Shown in pieces: positions 35,602 through 47,000 of a DNA stretch of 64,000 bases. The DNA is taken from contig NZ_JBBEXD010000003.1 in NCBI RefSeq assembly GCF_037782385.1, positions 496,001 through 560,000 of the forward strand, in the 5' to 3' direction. The number at the start of each line of letters is the position of its first letter. Position 1 is the stretch's first letter. Source of the stretch: Ascidiimonas meishanensis. GTDB taxonomy: Bacteria; Bacteroidota; Bacteroidia; Flavobacteriales; Flavobacteriaceae. The notes under the pieces are model-generated. The model was not told the origin of the DNA and searched no databases. It saw nothing but the letters and a program-made list of their open reading frames with translations. The translations under genes were made by a program, and so were the position numbers.

Positions 35602-35613
35602 TTCAAATTTGAA

Positions 35614-35772
35614 TTATGCCATCATTAGTTGTATTACCTTATTGTGTATTTTAGAAGCACTTTTTGCTCGATTAATCGAAGTTTCTCTATGCATTTCATT
35701 TATTTTAGTACCCCCAGTTACTTGGAAGCTTTTCATTTTTGAAATGCTTTTCAATTTTAAAAGATTATTCAT
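35614..35772 (-). CDS. Double-glycine-leader peptide (array member B)
   Basis: A 52-residue peptide with leader MNNLLKLKSISKMKSFQVTG and GGT (Gly20-Gly21), then a basic core that includes RETSINRAKSASKIHNKVIQ. The core aligns with that of member A (ETTVNKAKMADKAFNKITQ) at nearly every second residue, with conservative changes elsewhere, which supports coding and common origin. It has no cysteine. It starts 15 bases after the stop of member A. Confidence 0.65.
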   Translation of the reverse strand: MNNLLKLKSISKMKSFQVTGGTKINEMHRETSINRAKSASKIHNKVIQLMMA

Positions 35773-35787
35773 AATTAATGATTTTTA

Positions 35788-35931
35788 TTAAGATGATATG
35801 TATTGTGTTATTTTATTGAAAGCTTTATCTGCCATTTTAGCTTTATTTACAGTAGTTTCTGAGCCTCCTTTAAGATGATGAAGTTTCAATGGAGATACCT
35901 GCCTATTTAAATGTTTTTTTAATGATTTCAT
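35788..35931 (-). CDS. Double-glycine-leader peptide (array member A, first gene)
   Basis: A 47-residue peptide. The leader MKSLKKHLNRQVSPLKLHHL ends KGGS (Gly22-Gly23), the classical cleavage context for a C39-type peptidase/transporter. The core SETTVNKAKMADKAFNKITQ plus YISS is predicted as an amphipathic helix. It is the first gene of a minus-strand operon of four related frames. No transporter, peptidase or modification enzyme is encoded nearby. Confidence 0.65.
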   Translation of the reverse strand: MKSLKKHLNRQVSPLKLHHLKGGSETTVNKAKMADKAFNKITQYISS

Positions 35932-36176
35932 TATATTTTGTTTTGAATGTTCTTAAATTTAAGGATTAATCTTTTAGTAGCCAAATATTTACGTTTCCCT
36001 AAGGAGTACTCACATAGGGTTGGTTACTTAAGAATGGGTAAATTATTTTTAAGATCTAGCTTTCCTGTTAAATCTTTTACAATTATTTACCAAGCTTACT
36101 CATAATCATTTTAGCATTTGTATTTTTAAAAAAAATCAAGCTTGCTAAGTTCCTGCTTGTTAAAAATGGAAAAGAA

Positions 36177-36341
36177 ATGTTTGGATTGTTTAAGAAAAAG
36201 TCAGAAAAAGAGGTACTTCAAGCTAAATATCAAAAGCTGATGAAGGAAGCGCATAGTTTATCTACTTCTAATCGTAAATTAAGTGACGAGAAAGTTTTTG
36301 AAGCAGAAGAGGTAATGAAACAAATAGATCAATTAGAATAA
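36177..36341 (+). CDS. Lacal_2735 family small protein
   Basis: A 54-residue soluble helical protein, MFGLFKKKSEKEVLQAKYQK ... NRKLSDEK ... EVMKQIDQLE. It matches my memory of the short Lacal_2735 family found widely in Flavobacteriaceae and related Bacteroidetes. The function is unknown. It is a single gene on the plus strand with no clear operon partner. Confidence 0.8.
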   Translation: MFGLFKKKSEKEVLQAKYQKLMKEAHSLSTSNRKLSDEKVFEAEEVMKQIDQLE

Positions 36342-36422
36342 AGGAAATAGATAAAATATTTATTTATGCTTTCATGATTTATCAGTTTGTAATATTATTT
36401 TATTTGGTTATATTCAAACAAA

Positions 36423-36809
36423 ATGTATGTAATGAATTATCTAATTATCGCACTTCAAATTATAGTTGGTGTAAGTATCCTCAATGTATGGTTGATACAA
36501 AATAAGAAACCTACTCGCTGGCGCGGTGGTGATGCAAAAACCATCATTGAAGAGTTTCAAGTGTATGGATTACCCGTATGGATGTGCTATTTGATAGGGT
36601 TTTTGAAGGTTTCACTTGCTATAGCTCTAATAGCTGGTATTTGGTATCCTGTTTTGATACAGCCAAGTGCATTAGGACTTACCCTTTTATTGTTAGGATC
36701 TGTAGTTATGCATTTTAAAATTAAAGATCCTCTTTACAAATCTTTTCCCGCGTTGCTTTTTCTATTGATGTGTCTAGTTATTGCGTTTAGGGATCAGCTC
36801 TTACCTTAA
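36423..36809 (+). CDS. DoxX-like membrane protein
   Basis: A 128-residue protein with four predicted membrane helices and the DoxX-type signature around WRGGDAKTIIEEFQVYGLPVW and the second helix, followed by IKDPLYKSFPALLFLL. DoxX-family proteins are small membrane subunits of uncertain or redox-related function. It converges with another DoxX-like gene on the minus strand and overlaps it by four bases at the 3' ends. Confidence 0.72.
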   Translation: MYVMNYLIIALQIIVGVSILNVWLIQNKKPTRWRGGDAKTIIEEFQVYGLPVWMCYLIGFLKVSLAIALIAGIWYPVLIQPSALGLTLLLLGSVVMHFKIKDPLYKSFPALLFLLMCLVIAFRDQLLP

Positions 36810-37165
36810 TTGGCTAAAAGAAAAAGTTTGAAATAATAAATAAACAAGTAAAGATTTAAGGCTGCATAAAAGAAAGCAGGAGAAGAAGCAAGAACCGTAT
36901 CTTTTATCTTGATACGCACTCCGAAGCCTAAGATCATAAGCAAACATAATCCGGCAGCAGATACTGCTGCTAAAACAGGTGAAAACCAAAATCCTGCCAG
37001 GAGACCTAAGCCTCCTATAAGCTGTAAAATTCCAGTTGTGATTCGCCACTGAGGTATCTTAAAACGAATAAATTCATCTTTCATATGTTTTGTTAAAATA
37101 CAAGTAAAACCGTAAATAAGAAATGATATGCCAGAAATGAATGTAGCTATCAGGGCGACTTTCAT
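36806..37165 (-). CDS. DoxX-like membrane protein
   Basis: A 119-residue protein with four predicted membrane helices. Segments such as FIRFKIPQWRITTGILQLIGG and GLLAGFWFSPVLAAVSAAGL match the DoxX-like fold (helix, GLxxLxG-type loop, helix). It is not closely similar to its convergent neighbour. Function unknown. Confidence 0.7.
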   Translation of the reverse strand: MKVALIATFISGISFLIYGFTCILTKHMKDEFIRFKIPQWRITTGILQLIGGLGLLAGFWFSPVLAAVSAAGLCLLMILGFGVRIKIKDTVLASSPAFFYAALNLYLFIYYFKLFLLAN

Positions 37166-37459
37166 AGATTGAATGAATTAAAAAATAATTTACTTCAATT
37201 GCGCAAATATCAAATTTAATTTTGCTTTCATTGATAATAAATTGACGTTTGGAAGATACGCACTTTTAAAGCATAATTTGCAGAATTCAATTTCAAATAC
37301 CCAATAAAATTGTCATAAAATTTACTTTAAAGCTTTTTTTTTGTTGTAGAATGATTTTTTTTGAGAAATTATGCCTTTTTAAAATAAAATTTAGTTAATT
37401 TATATTTAATGTATAGAACCAATTGGTTTAGGTTCTTTAATTTTGGAAAAATTTTTAGT

Positions 37460-37681
37460 ATGACATTAATTGAAAGAGCATTGGAATTTGAAGGAAGGAA
37501 AATGCGAAATATGAGTACTAGTGATAGAGTGGAGGCTTCTCGCGAGGCAAAAGCTTTGATCTTAGAACTCAATGAAGTTTATAAGGAAAGCAAAGACCCC
37601 TATCTTATGGAAGTGATGAAACTTCTTACTGCTAAAAAGCGCACTATTGAAAAGCGACTTAAAGGAGCACCTTTGGTTTAA
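37460..37681 (+). CDS. Small helical protein, unknown function
   Basis: A 73-residue protein beginning MTLIERALEFEGRKMRNMST; the frame is open from 37409, but that extension covers a leader hairpin (37415-37436) and AT-rich DNA. The sequence is Lys/Glu-rich and helical, with ASREAKALILELNEVYKES and a basic end. I cannot name a family. It precedes the DUF2237 gene by 30 bases and may be co-transcribed with it. Confidence 0.6.
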   Translation: MTLIERALEFEGRKMRNMSTSDRVEASREAKALILELNEVYKESKDPYLMEVMKLLTAKKRTIEKRLKGAPLV

Positions 37682-37711
37682 AAGATATGAGTTATTGTAA
37701 ATTCATCTCTG

Positions 37712-38083
37712 GTGCATAAAGGTCTTAATGTTTTAGGTACAGCTTTAGAACCTTGTTGTAATGCCCCTGTAACTGGATATTTTAGAGACGGATACTGTCG
37801 TACCATCTCAGAAGATACTGGCACTCATATAGTATGTGCGGTTATAACAAATGATTTTTTAGAATTCACCAGACTTAAAGGTAATGATTTGTCAACTCCT
37901 TTGCCCTATTGGAATTTTCCAGGTTTAAAGGAGGGAGACAAATGGTGTTTATGTATTTCCAGATGGCTTCAGGCAGAGAGGGCCGGAGTGGCACCTCCCA
38001 TTATCCTAGAAGCTATCCCTGAAACAGCACTTAATTATACTGATATTCAATTATTAAAGAAATATAGTTACAAGACTTCTTAG
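37712..38083 (+). CDS. DUF2237 family protein
   Basis: A 123-residue cytoplasmic protein with the conserved DUF2237 phrases NVLGTALEPC, TGYFRDGYC, TGTHIVCAVITNDFL, KGNDLSTPLP, GDKWCLCISRW and APPIILEA. Several of its cysteines are conserved in the family. The start is a GTG at 37712; the family normally begins a few residues before LNVLG, so this start fits. The biochemical role is not known. Confidence 0.9.
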   Translation: MHKGLNVLGTALEPCCNAPVTGYFRDGYCRTISEDTGTHIVCAVITNDFLEFTRLKGNDLSTPLPYWNFPGLKEGDKWCLCISRWLQAERAGVAPPIILEAIPETALNYTDIQLLKKYSYKTS

Positions 38084-38097
38084 TTCAATCTTTAATT

Positions 38098-41000
38098 TTA
38101 AAAACTATATTTCACAATCATAAATAATTCCTCGAGATTTTCCTTATCTCCGTCTGCAATAGTTAGTGTGAAAGAAGTTTCTAGAGCTATATCTGATGTA
38201 GAAGCTTTCACCATTCCCAAATCATCCACTTTTGATAGATTTATAGGAGTACCATCTAAATCTAAAGGAAAACTGGCTGGATTACCTGTTACTGTCGCCA
38301 TGAGTAACACATTGTCAATGGTAGGAGTTAAACTTTGCACTAAATAGGGCAAGCGTGATTTTTCCAAAGTCATGGTAAGGGTACCATTCTCTTTTAACAA
38401 ATGCCAATCTTGCGGAAGATCATTTTTAACATTAATAGCTACGTGAAGTCCGGTTTCACCAAGCCCTTGGTTCATAGCAAATAATTGATCTGTTAATGCT
38501 GTATTTGCGATCGTTTTAAGTCCGGAACCGCCCTCGCGTGCCGTATATTTTACATGAATAATGGCATCTGCTATTGTTTTATAATCAAACTGTTTTGCTA
38601 CCTCCGGCAATTCAAGACGCCAGCTACTGATGGCTCCAGTATTTTCAAAAGGCAGGTATCTGTCATCTCTAAAATTCAGTTCAAATACACCACTATCATT
38701 TTGTGAAGCACTGGTAGCTATAGATTGAATAGCACCTACATTATAAATAAAACGCTCATCGTTACCTGGATCTTCTGCATATCCTGTTGCTGCTGCGTTA
38801 TCTGGGTTCGTGTTTTTACGATATCTATTAGTGACTAATGATAACTTGGCACTTACAGAAGTATAGGGGCCAGCAACACATGGAATACTAATACTGATTG
38901 ATTTTATTCTTCTAAAATACTGTCCTGCATGGTCTATGTCGTACAATACCTCAGGTATTTCAAAATCACAACTTCCAGAGGCTCTTAACGCTACTAGCGC
39001 AATAGGATCCAGTTGTGCTAATGAAACATGTTTAGTAATTTCATATTCTCGTTTATTCTTGTCAAGGAAAGAAGTTTCCATGCGTTTGATGTCATGAATT
39101 AGGTGATCTGCGCTTTGCAGCCCTTTCTTCATACTATCCCAATATCCAAATGATATAAACGAATCATTATTTCCTAACTCAAAACGATAACACCGTTCTG
39201 CTTTTTTAGCAAAGTCGTGTGTTAATTTATAGGCTTTAAAATACACTGAACTAATTTGCCCTATCATCCAATCGTACAATTCTTTGTTGGTGAATTTAGA
39301 TCGCATAAAATCATCAGTTTTCTTTGCATTTTCAATTTGAAGCTCTTGATTTTTAAGATCGGTTTCTGCGATTTGTTTTCTTATTTCTGCCGCAGCTATT
39401 TGTTTTTTAATACTATTTATTTCTTTATCGGCAATACGCTCCTGCAATTTCCACTCATCAAACCTACGGTCATAACTTCCTAAAGTAGAGGCTCTACCTG
39501 CTTCAAAAGACGCCACGGAACCTAAAATATTAAGGATGTCTGCACCAATATTGGTAGCTGCAGACAGTGCAGAACCTCCCAGCTGAAAGACTACCTGTGG
39601 AGAACCACCAAAGCCGGAAGCACCTACATGAAATTCAGGGACTAGACGCAATGCTCCGGCAACTGTTTTTACAATTTGTGATTTAAACTGATAATCGTTA
39701 GCCTCACTTAGTTTATCCAAATTTAGTTGTTCTTTGGAGCTTATTTTTTCAATGGTTTCATAGTAAGACTTTCGTTCTTCAGTTACCAGTTTTGTTCTTT
39801 TTAATACTTCTATTTGCTCCTTAGATTCATCTATTTGCAGTTTTTTAATATCTACAACCGCATTGAGTACCTTGAGTTCTAACTTACTTCGCAACAAACT
39901 CATCGCTTCTGCATCTTTTTTCTCCAATGCCTGGAGCAGAGAATTACCAAGACTCCTTACTTCCTGTGCAAGTTCAGTTGCTTTTTGAGATAAAACGGTA
40001 AATCTATAGTAGGGTGTAGGTGCATTTAATCCACCAATAATAGCAGATAAGTCTAAACCAGAAGCCGCTGCTTTTACTAACATGCCTGGGTCAATAGGAG
40101 GTGCAAACAAGGCAAGGCTCCTTTCAACACCGTCAATATTCTGGCAATTTCTTATTTTAAATAATCTATCGGCGATGGTGTCCCAATAGGCATTCATATT
40201 TTCATTGCCTGGAATACAAAAGTATAACATAGAAAGCGTGACTGGTGGAGGTGGAAGTTCTGCGCCTGCTTCAGGTAGTACTGAAAAATCGGGAAGTATA
40301 TTCTCTAGTTCAATCAATGCATTACCAAAGCTATCTAATTTCGCTTCCATTTGATTATAGGTTTCATAGGGCTGTTTGATAGCGGAAGGTACTATTCTAG
40401 GTTTAGGTCCTAATAATTTATCAGCGAGAATATACATTTGCGTAGCTTGTGCTAAAGACTCCATAGTGTCTTGCCTAAAAAGATAATCGCCCCACTCTAC
40501 AAGATTGTCAATATACTTCATGAGTAACGCTTTTTGATAGGCAACAGGCCTGGTACGCATGATAACATCTGGTCTAAAAGGTTTGGCTCTCCATTCTGAG
40601 ATAGCAAACTCCAATTCTTTTATTTCTAGGGTTGCTGGATTTGCCACTGCATTTAGTAAGGTGTCAATACGCTGTGCGATATAATCTGCTCCTTGGTTTA
40701 GATAGAAAGGTTTGGTTACCCAGTATTTCTGAACTCCGTTACCTGATAAAGCTCCTGTAGGGTTAAACATATAGTGAAACCAGGTAAGCGCTTCTTCAAA
40801 ACGTTGATTTTTGGTGAGACTTCCAGCAATATGTAAAGGTACACGGAAAAATAAATCCCAATTATAAACACTATAACTACCTTCACTAGTGAAGTCAACA
40901 TCTTCTATAGGATAGGAAAGTGTTTTGGAGCCGTCTTCATTCTTAATAAAAGTTTGTGGAACAAAGCCAGAAGGACCATAATGATCTTTAAAATTGAAGT

Positions 41001-44000
41001 TGGTTACCTGAGTTTGTGTATCTCTTTTCATAAGAGCAGGAATACCGTCTTTGTATAAAATGCTTCTGAGTTTACATACCAGCGGATGGTACATATTCTT
41101 GAATTGTTCTCCATATACCAGTCCTTGACTGGCTTTAAGCTCTCTAATCCAGTCATCAAACTCTGCATCTCCTGTATTTCCAATAAGAAAATTGAAAACA
41201 AAATCCAGGGTTTCATATTTGGAAATTTCCATTAAGATATTCTGAAAATCAGCATCATTAATTATCGTTTGAATTGCTGCATCATCATTTGCTGGTGGTG
41301 TTTCATCAAATTCAGCACTTATCTTTTTAAACCAATTTTGAATATCTTCAATAAGTGTAAATACATCTGATGCGGTTCGTTTTTCACTGTCATTTAGGGT
41401 TCTAACAGAAGCTGCTCCGGGAATATTGGTTTCACTGTCTTTTTTATAAAAACCGGGAATAATAACATAACTATGGTTACTGTCTTCTTTAAAATAAGGG
41501 AGCAGTGTGCCTAATGGAAGCTTGAACCCATAACGTTTATCTCTCACTACGATACCAATAAGTAACCTGATGAAAAGTTGAACCATCAAAGCAATAAAGT
41601 CTAGTGAGGTGAATTGATGTGGATAGCTTATTCTAAATTTACCTGGAGTTTTATCCAATAGTTCGTAGAAAAGGAAAATAGAGAGTCCGTTTCTAATTGA
41701 GAGATCGTCTGGGTTTACTCTTGGTTGAGAATTGGGCCAGTTAGGTCTTTCAAAATAGCGTTGTGCCTTCAGTTCAGCATCTTTAAAATCAGGATAAAAA
41801 TCAGGAAAAGAGAGACTTCCTTCGGCAATAAGTTCTGGGTATCCTTTACATCCCGTAATATCAAAAACACCATTTAATTCATGGTAATCTATATCGTCAA
41901 AAGTACTTCTCACAACTAGTATTTGATCTGTGAATTCAGAAAACAACAGGTTGTAACTTTTTTTGTCAAAATAATCACTATCAGTAGTGTATTCTTGAGG
42001 AGTACTAATACCTTCGTGAGATACCCGTTTAGGTTGCCATTGTTGATTTGCATATTCGCTTATTGCGAGTTGTATTTTTAGCTTTTTACGAGGTTTGGCA
42101 ATAGGCTGTTCTGCAGTGCTAGATTGATCTGGTAGCGCCGCTCCTTGATTTGGATCTGCTTCCTCTGTAAACACAGGCCAAGAAAGATGTAATCTATTAT
42201 TACGCATAAATGCTAACAAATGGTCTCCAGTTATTTCTAGTTCTACTTTTTCCCAAGGAGTCCAATAACGTTCTTTTTCAAATCGGCGATAATAATAAAT
42301 ACTAGGATCTCCTCCTTTAGTGCGAGCAAAAACATGCATATTTTTCACCTTAGGATCATACCAAGTTGCCATTACTTCCAGAAATGCAATTTCATCTAGT
42401 TTTTCCAGATACTTCTTTAAAGCTTCTTCGGCAGAATCATTGGTAAGTTCGTTTTGTTGGATTTCATTAATAAATTCATCAAGCAAATACGACTTATCAT
42501 CGGTTAGAGTAACATCGTACCAATTTTCTGGATAAAGAAATACCTTCCGGTTTGCTTCCCATACCCGGTAGTTTTTCATCCATTTCCATTGTTCCCAATT
42601 AGGATCATCTTCCAAATCTGCAATAGCATCTGGTTCTAACCCCATTAGACATCTTTGTGCAAAAAGCTGAATGCTTCCATGTGCCTGAACAATTCTTGAA
42701 GATGGCATACAGGCTTCCATTTGTACATCAACTAAAAGATAATCATAAAGATCATTCTCATCTTTCATCTCTGGATTAGTAGCCAGCAAATAGGTAACAA
42801 GCGCATCTCTTTTTTGAAGGCGAATGGCATCCATAATTTCTTTAAGTGTACTAAGCCAGGTACTTTCATCATACCTTGATTTCAACGTAGCACGTAAGTC
42901 ATTGGCTTCTGTACTAGTTAGCGTAGGTTTGATATATGTTTTAATTTGCTCAAGAGAGGCACCAGAAGTTCGTATGATTTCTGCGGAATCTAGCCATAGT
43001 TTCCAATTTTCCGGATTCCGGTAAAGCGTGCTATCAAACGCAGCAAATCTATAAGCATCAACAGCATCTAAATCGGTTTTTTCATACCCAGTAAGAACAG
43101 ACATTGCTGTAAGAAAAGCATCCCGATTTGCAGGAGATGTTAGCATATCTGCAATAGTAAAGAACGTTACAGGGTTTTCAGCATCTACCGGATTAACCAC
43201 TGGATTAAGTTCGCTATGATATGCAGCGATACGACAAAAATCAATATAGTCTGAAAAGGCAATGGCTACATGCCCAGCTTCATAAGGGAGTTTGTCAAAC
43301 TCAAGCCAATTTAGGGCTTCATTATTGGTAAGAAACCATGCCAGACTTTCTTCATCCATTTCAAATGCCTCAACTAGGGGGAACATTTTGTGTAGTAATC
43401 GCAAGGCTCCATATTGCTTCGGATAATTAATAGCACTTACGGCATTGTTAAAAGAATCTGCAAGCAAAACCGCTATTTTATCAGTCCCAGGAGCAGGTTG
43501 CTTCAGCATTGCATTTTCTAAAATCACTTTGGTAATTGCCAGATCAGCATTAAAAGCGGTTGAAATAATGCGTTCAAGTTCTAATTGTTTTTCTTTTTTG
43601 ATATTAAATAGCGCTATTTCATCTAAAAGTGCTTGCACTAAATCTTTTTGCTCTGCATCAGAATTTGCGTTAACAGGAAGTGCATTTAGTGCATCTATAG
43701 CGGCATTAATTGGGAGGCGGTTTATTTCAACATTAAAATGATCATCAATAAAGGTCTTTGCACCTGCGGCATCAGTAACATCTGTCCAGTCTCTCTCTAA
43801 AAATTTAAGTATGGTTTTTACATCTTCTTCAGAAACACCTTCTAGGGCTGCAAGGGTATTATTAAGGTTTTCTTGTTGTTCTGTTGCAGATAGATTCTCA
43901 TCAAAAAGAGATTTGTGTGTTTCTAAAATTTCCTCATAAGACTCTTTTAAAAGGGTTAGTTGCTCTTCAATTTTTTCATCACTAATAGTTCTGTCATCTA

Positions 44001-47000
44001 AATTAGTAGCCTCATGTGCCAGCATATATTTTATAGCTGTCGCATTTAAAGGGGAGTGTTTGAAATGTTCTGTTATTTTAATGAATTGCAAGACTTTCTC
44101 AGGTTCAGATGAAAAGTCAATTCCACTTAATTGTATGATTTCTGCAAAATCTTCTGCTTTAAGCTTTAGCTTTTTACTAAGTCTAGATAATAATAACAGA
44201 AAACTTAAATTTTTAAAAGTAAGATTGTCATCTGCTAGCAGAGGCAGTAGAAATTCAAGGTCTTTCTCCTTCACTTGAAGGCAGGTGCTAATATATGCTT
44301 TAAAAGTACTTATCAATTGTGATCCATCTACTTTTTCAGGAAGCAGTGCCTCTTCTATAATTCCGTTTTTTGCCTTGTTCAGGAAAATTTTGTGATAGAG
44401 AGGTTTGGGTGCGTCTTCATCGTAAATAGAATGCGGAATTTCACCAAAACAGCCTAGCAGCTCTTCTAGCTTGATTTTAGTTTTTTCTGTGATCTCTACT
44501 AATTGAGCTGCGATAATAAGGCATGCATCGTTTAAAGAACCTTTACCAAGGTTGGACTGTGAAATAATTTCTTCTAATTCTTCATGTTTCCAGCCTGTTT
44601 TTTTCTGTAAGCGAAGAAAGCGGTGCAATCTATCTAGCACCTCTAAATCAAGATTTTCAATTTCTTTTTCTGAAGTGTCACAACTAAGATCGTTATGTTT
44701 AATAAATAAATTACCATTTGTGTCAATAAAGGGAAGTTTAAGTAGCAAATCTAATTCCGTATAGGTCAAATTAGTACGATCTAGAAACTGATCTACCTTT
44801 TTTAAATAGGAAACGGTATTTCCTGGCGCTGGAACATTCCAATAATCTTGCTGGGCTGCATTGTTATTTGGATTTGGTTTTTTAGTAATAATACCTCTTT
44901 CCAATTCTGTTAGTCCAAGCTTTTCTGCTGCAATGACTTCATCAGAAGGATTAGCACCTACTTTAAAGGTTTTCATTAAAGCTGCTCTTTCCAGATCAAA
45001 CCGCTTTAGATATGCTTTTGCCTCTGTATGGTCTAAATCAAAAGGAAGCCCAAAAGCATAGGTTCTTTTTTTAAGCTCTTCGTAAGCATTTGAGTTTACA
45101 TATTCTGGCGCTGCATCTAACTCTTCAGCAGAAGAAAGTGTTTGCCTAAGTTGATAAATTTTATAGTTGTTTCCTCCTGTATTTACAATTTTGCATACCA
45201 GTTTGGTATCTCTTAGGTAATGCGGTAATGTAGTGGATGAAACATTTGATTCAGTTTCAAATATTTGAGCATCTTTGGTCACCGGAAGTTTCGCAAGGAT
45301 TAAAGCATCATAGAGCGCACCAGCTATTTTACCTTTAAGCGGGTCTGTTCCATCAGAAAGCACACCGTTGTAGTCTATCCCTTGATCTGGTGCGATTAAT
45401 TCTTCCAGCAATTCACAAACTAGGTCAATATACTTTACAGGTGTATTGGCATTGGCACAGCTCAAATCTATTTCTCCCAAGTCTGGTCTTCTAGAAAAAA
45501 GTTCTGTTTTGGCATTACCAGCAACCACACTACGGTTGTTTATAAATTGCAGAATTTCTACGAGGTATGCTGCTGGGCTGTATACAGATCTGCAATGTTC
45601 ACATTCGCAGGTATCGGTAAGTTTGAAGAGCGACTTGAGATTAGGAAAGTCGTTACTCACTGCTTCCAGTTTAAGAGCCAATGAATCCGTTTCAAAAGAA
45701 GCAATATCCAGAATACTCATGCTGTCCTGCAATTCTCCTATGAGCAGCATGGCAGCCGTATTTCGGTTTTCGGCTTTTGCATAGATTTCTTCCGCTTCAA
45801 TTTTGCCAATTCCAGCTTTGGGTGCTATTTCATTTACAAACCTATGTGATCCTATAGAGGTAATTGCATAAGCCGAATGGATCTTTTCTTTACGCAATGC
45901 CATGGTTTTTGAATAATTGGGCGCAAGCTTGAAAATTCGTTGGATTGATTTTAGTTCGCCCGAAATAGCTTCATGGTCTTTTTTGGAAACTTTTTTAGCT
46001 TTTAAGTAGGGGTCAATTGAATCTTTTTGAAGGTCAAAATCCTCATTTTTATTTAAAAAAGCAACAATCTTTTTTTGGTTTTCCAGTACTGGCTTTTTTG
46101 CTCTTTCTAATTGTGCTGTAAATGCTAATGTGGGATATTCTTTTTCAAGCTTTCGCGTAATTGTTGATGCGTAACTTTCAATAAGTTTCTTATCATTTAA
46201 ATTAGGTTGTACTTTGCTTATTTCTTTAACCCACTCTTTTGTATTTAGTTTCGCCAATTCTCTGATTGCTTGTGGTTTTTTAATACCACGTGATTTGGCT
46301 ACTTTTTTAATGATTTTAGCTTCAAAACCTTTAAGATCTAAAAGTTTGTTTGTTTGCTTTGTTTTTTTAGATCGTTTTCCGGTTTCAAATAGGCTAGGAT
46401 CAGTAATTTGATCTAGAATCTTTAAAGGATCATTCTTGTGTTGAGTGAATATATCTTGAATTTCCTTTATTTTTTTAGTGTTTAGGGCATTGCTTAGAAT
46501 ATTAATTGCTTTTTCTGAATGCTCTTTTTCGTAATAGGTATTTGCTTGTTGTTCGTATGAAGAAAGTAATTTTAAGTAACCATCTAGATTTTTAAGAACA
46601 TCCGAAGAAATGATCATTTCCTGAGCAGCCTCCTCTATATCTTTTTGTATTTTTTCATGGGCTGTAAGTGCAATATCGTAAAGGAGTATTTGGTCGTTAT
46701 TATTGATTGCGACACTTGCTCTAGCTTTTAGTGTTGAACCCGCTTCATTGAAAAGCAGGGTGTTTTTTCTAAATAGACCATAGAAGAAGGCCGCGGCCAT
46801 TTTGGTCTTTTTTTCGAGTCGGTGTGCAACAGCAAGGTGTTCTATTTTGTCTGGAAATTCATTGAGCTCACGAGATAAAAAGGTAACATCTTTATTTTTA
46901 TTTGATTCTTCTAGTGTGGCAATGGCAACTTTACCAGCTAGAAAAGAAACATCTTTAACTAATCTGTCAAACTCTATTTCTTCAGGAAGAAAGGAGGTTG

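Noticed and set aside
35602..35613. Perfect 12-base palindrome TTCAAATTTGAA between peptide genes B and C
   Set aside because: AT-rich palindromes of this length are expected by chance here, and it occurs only once in the array.
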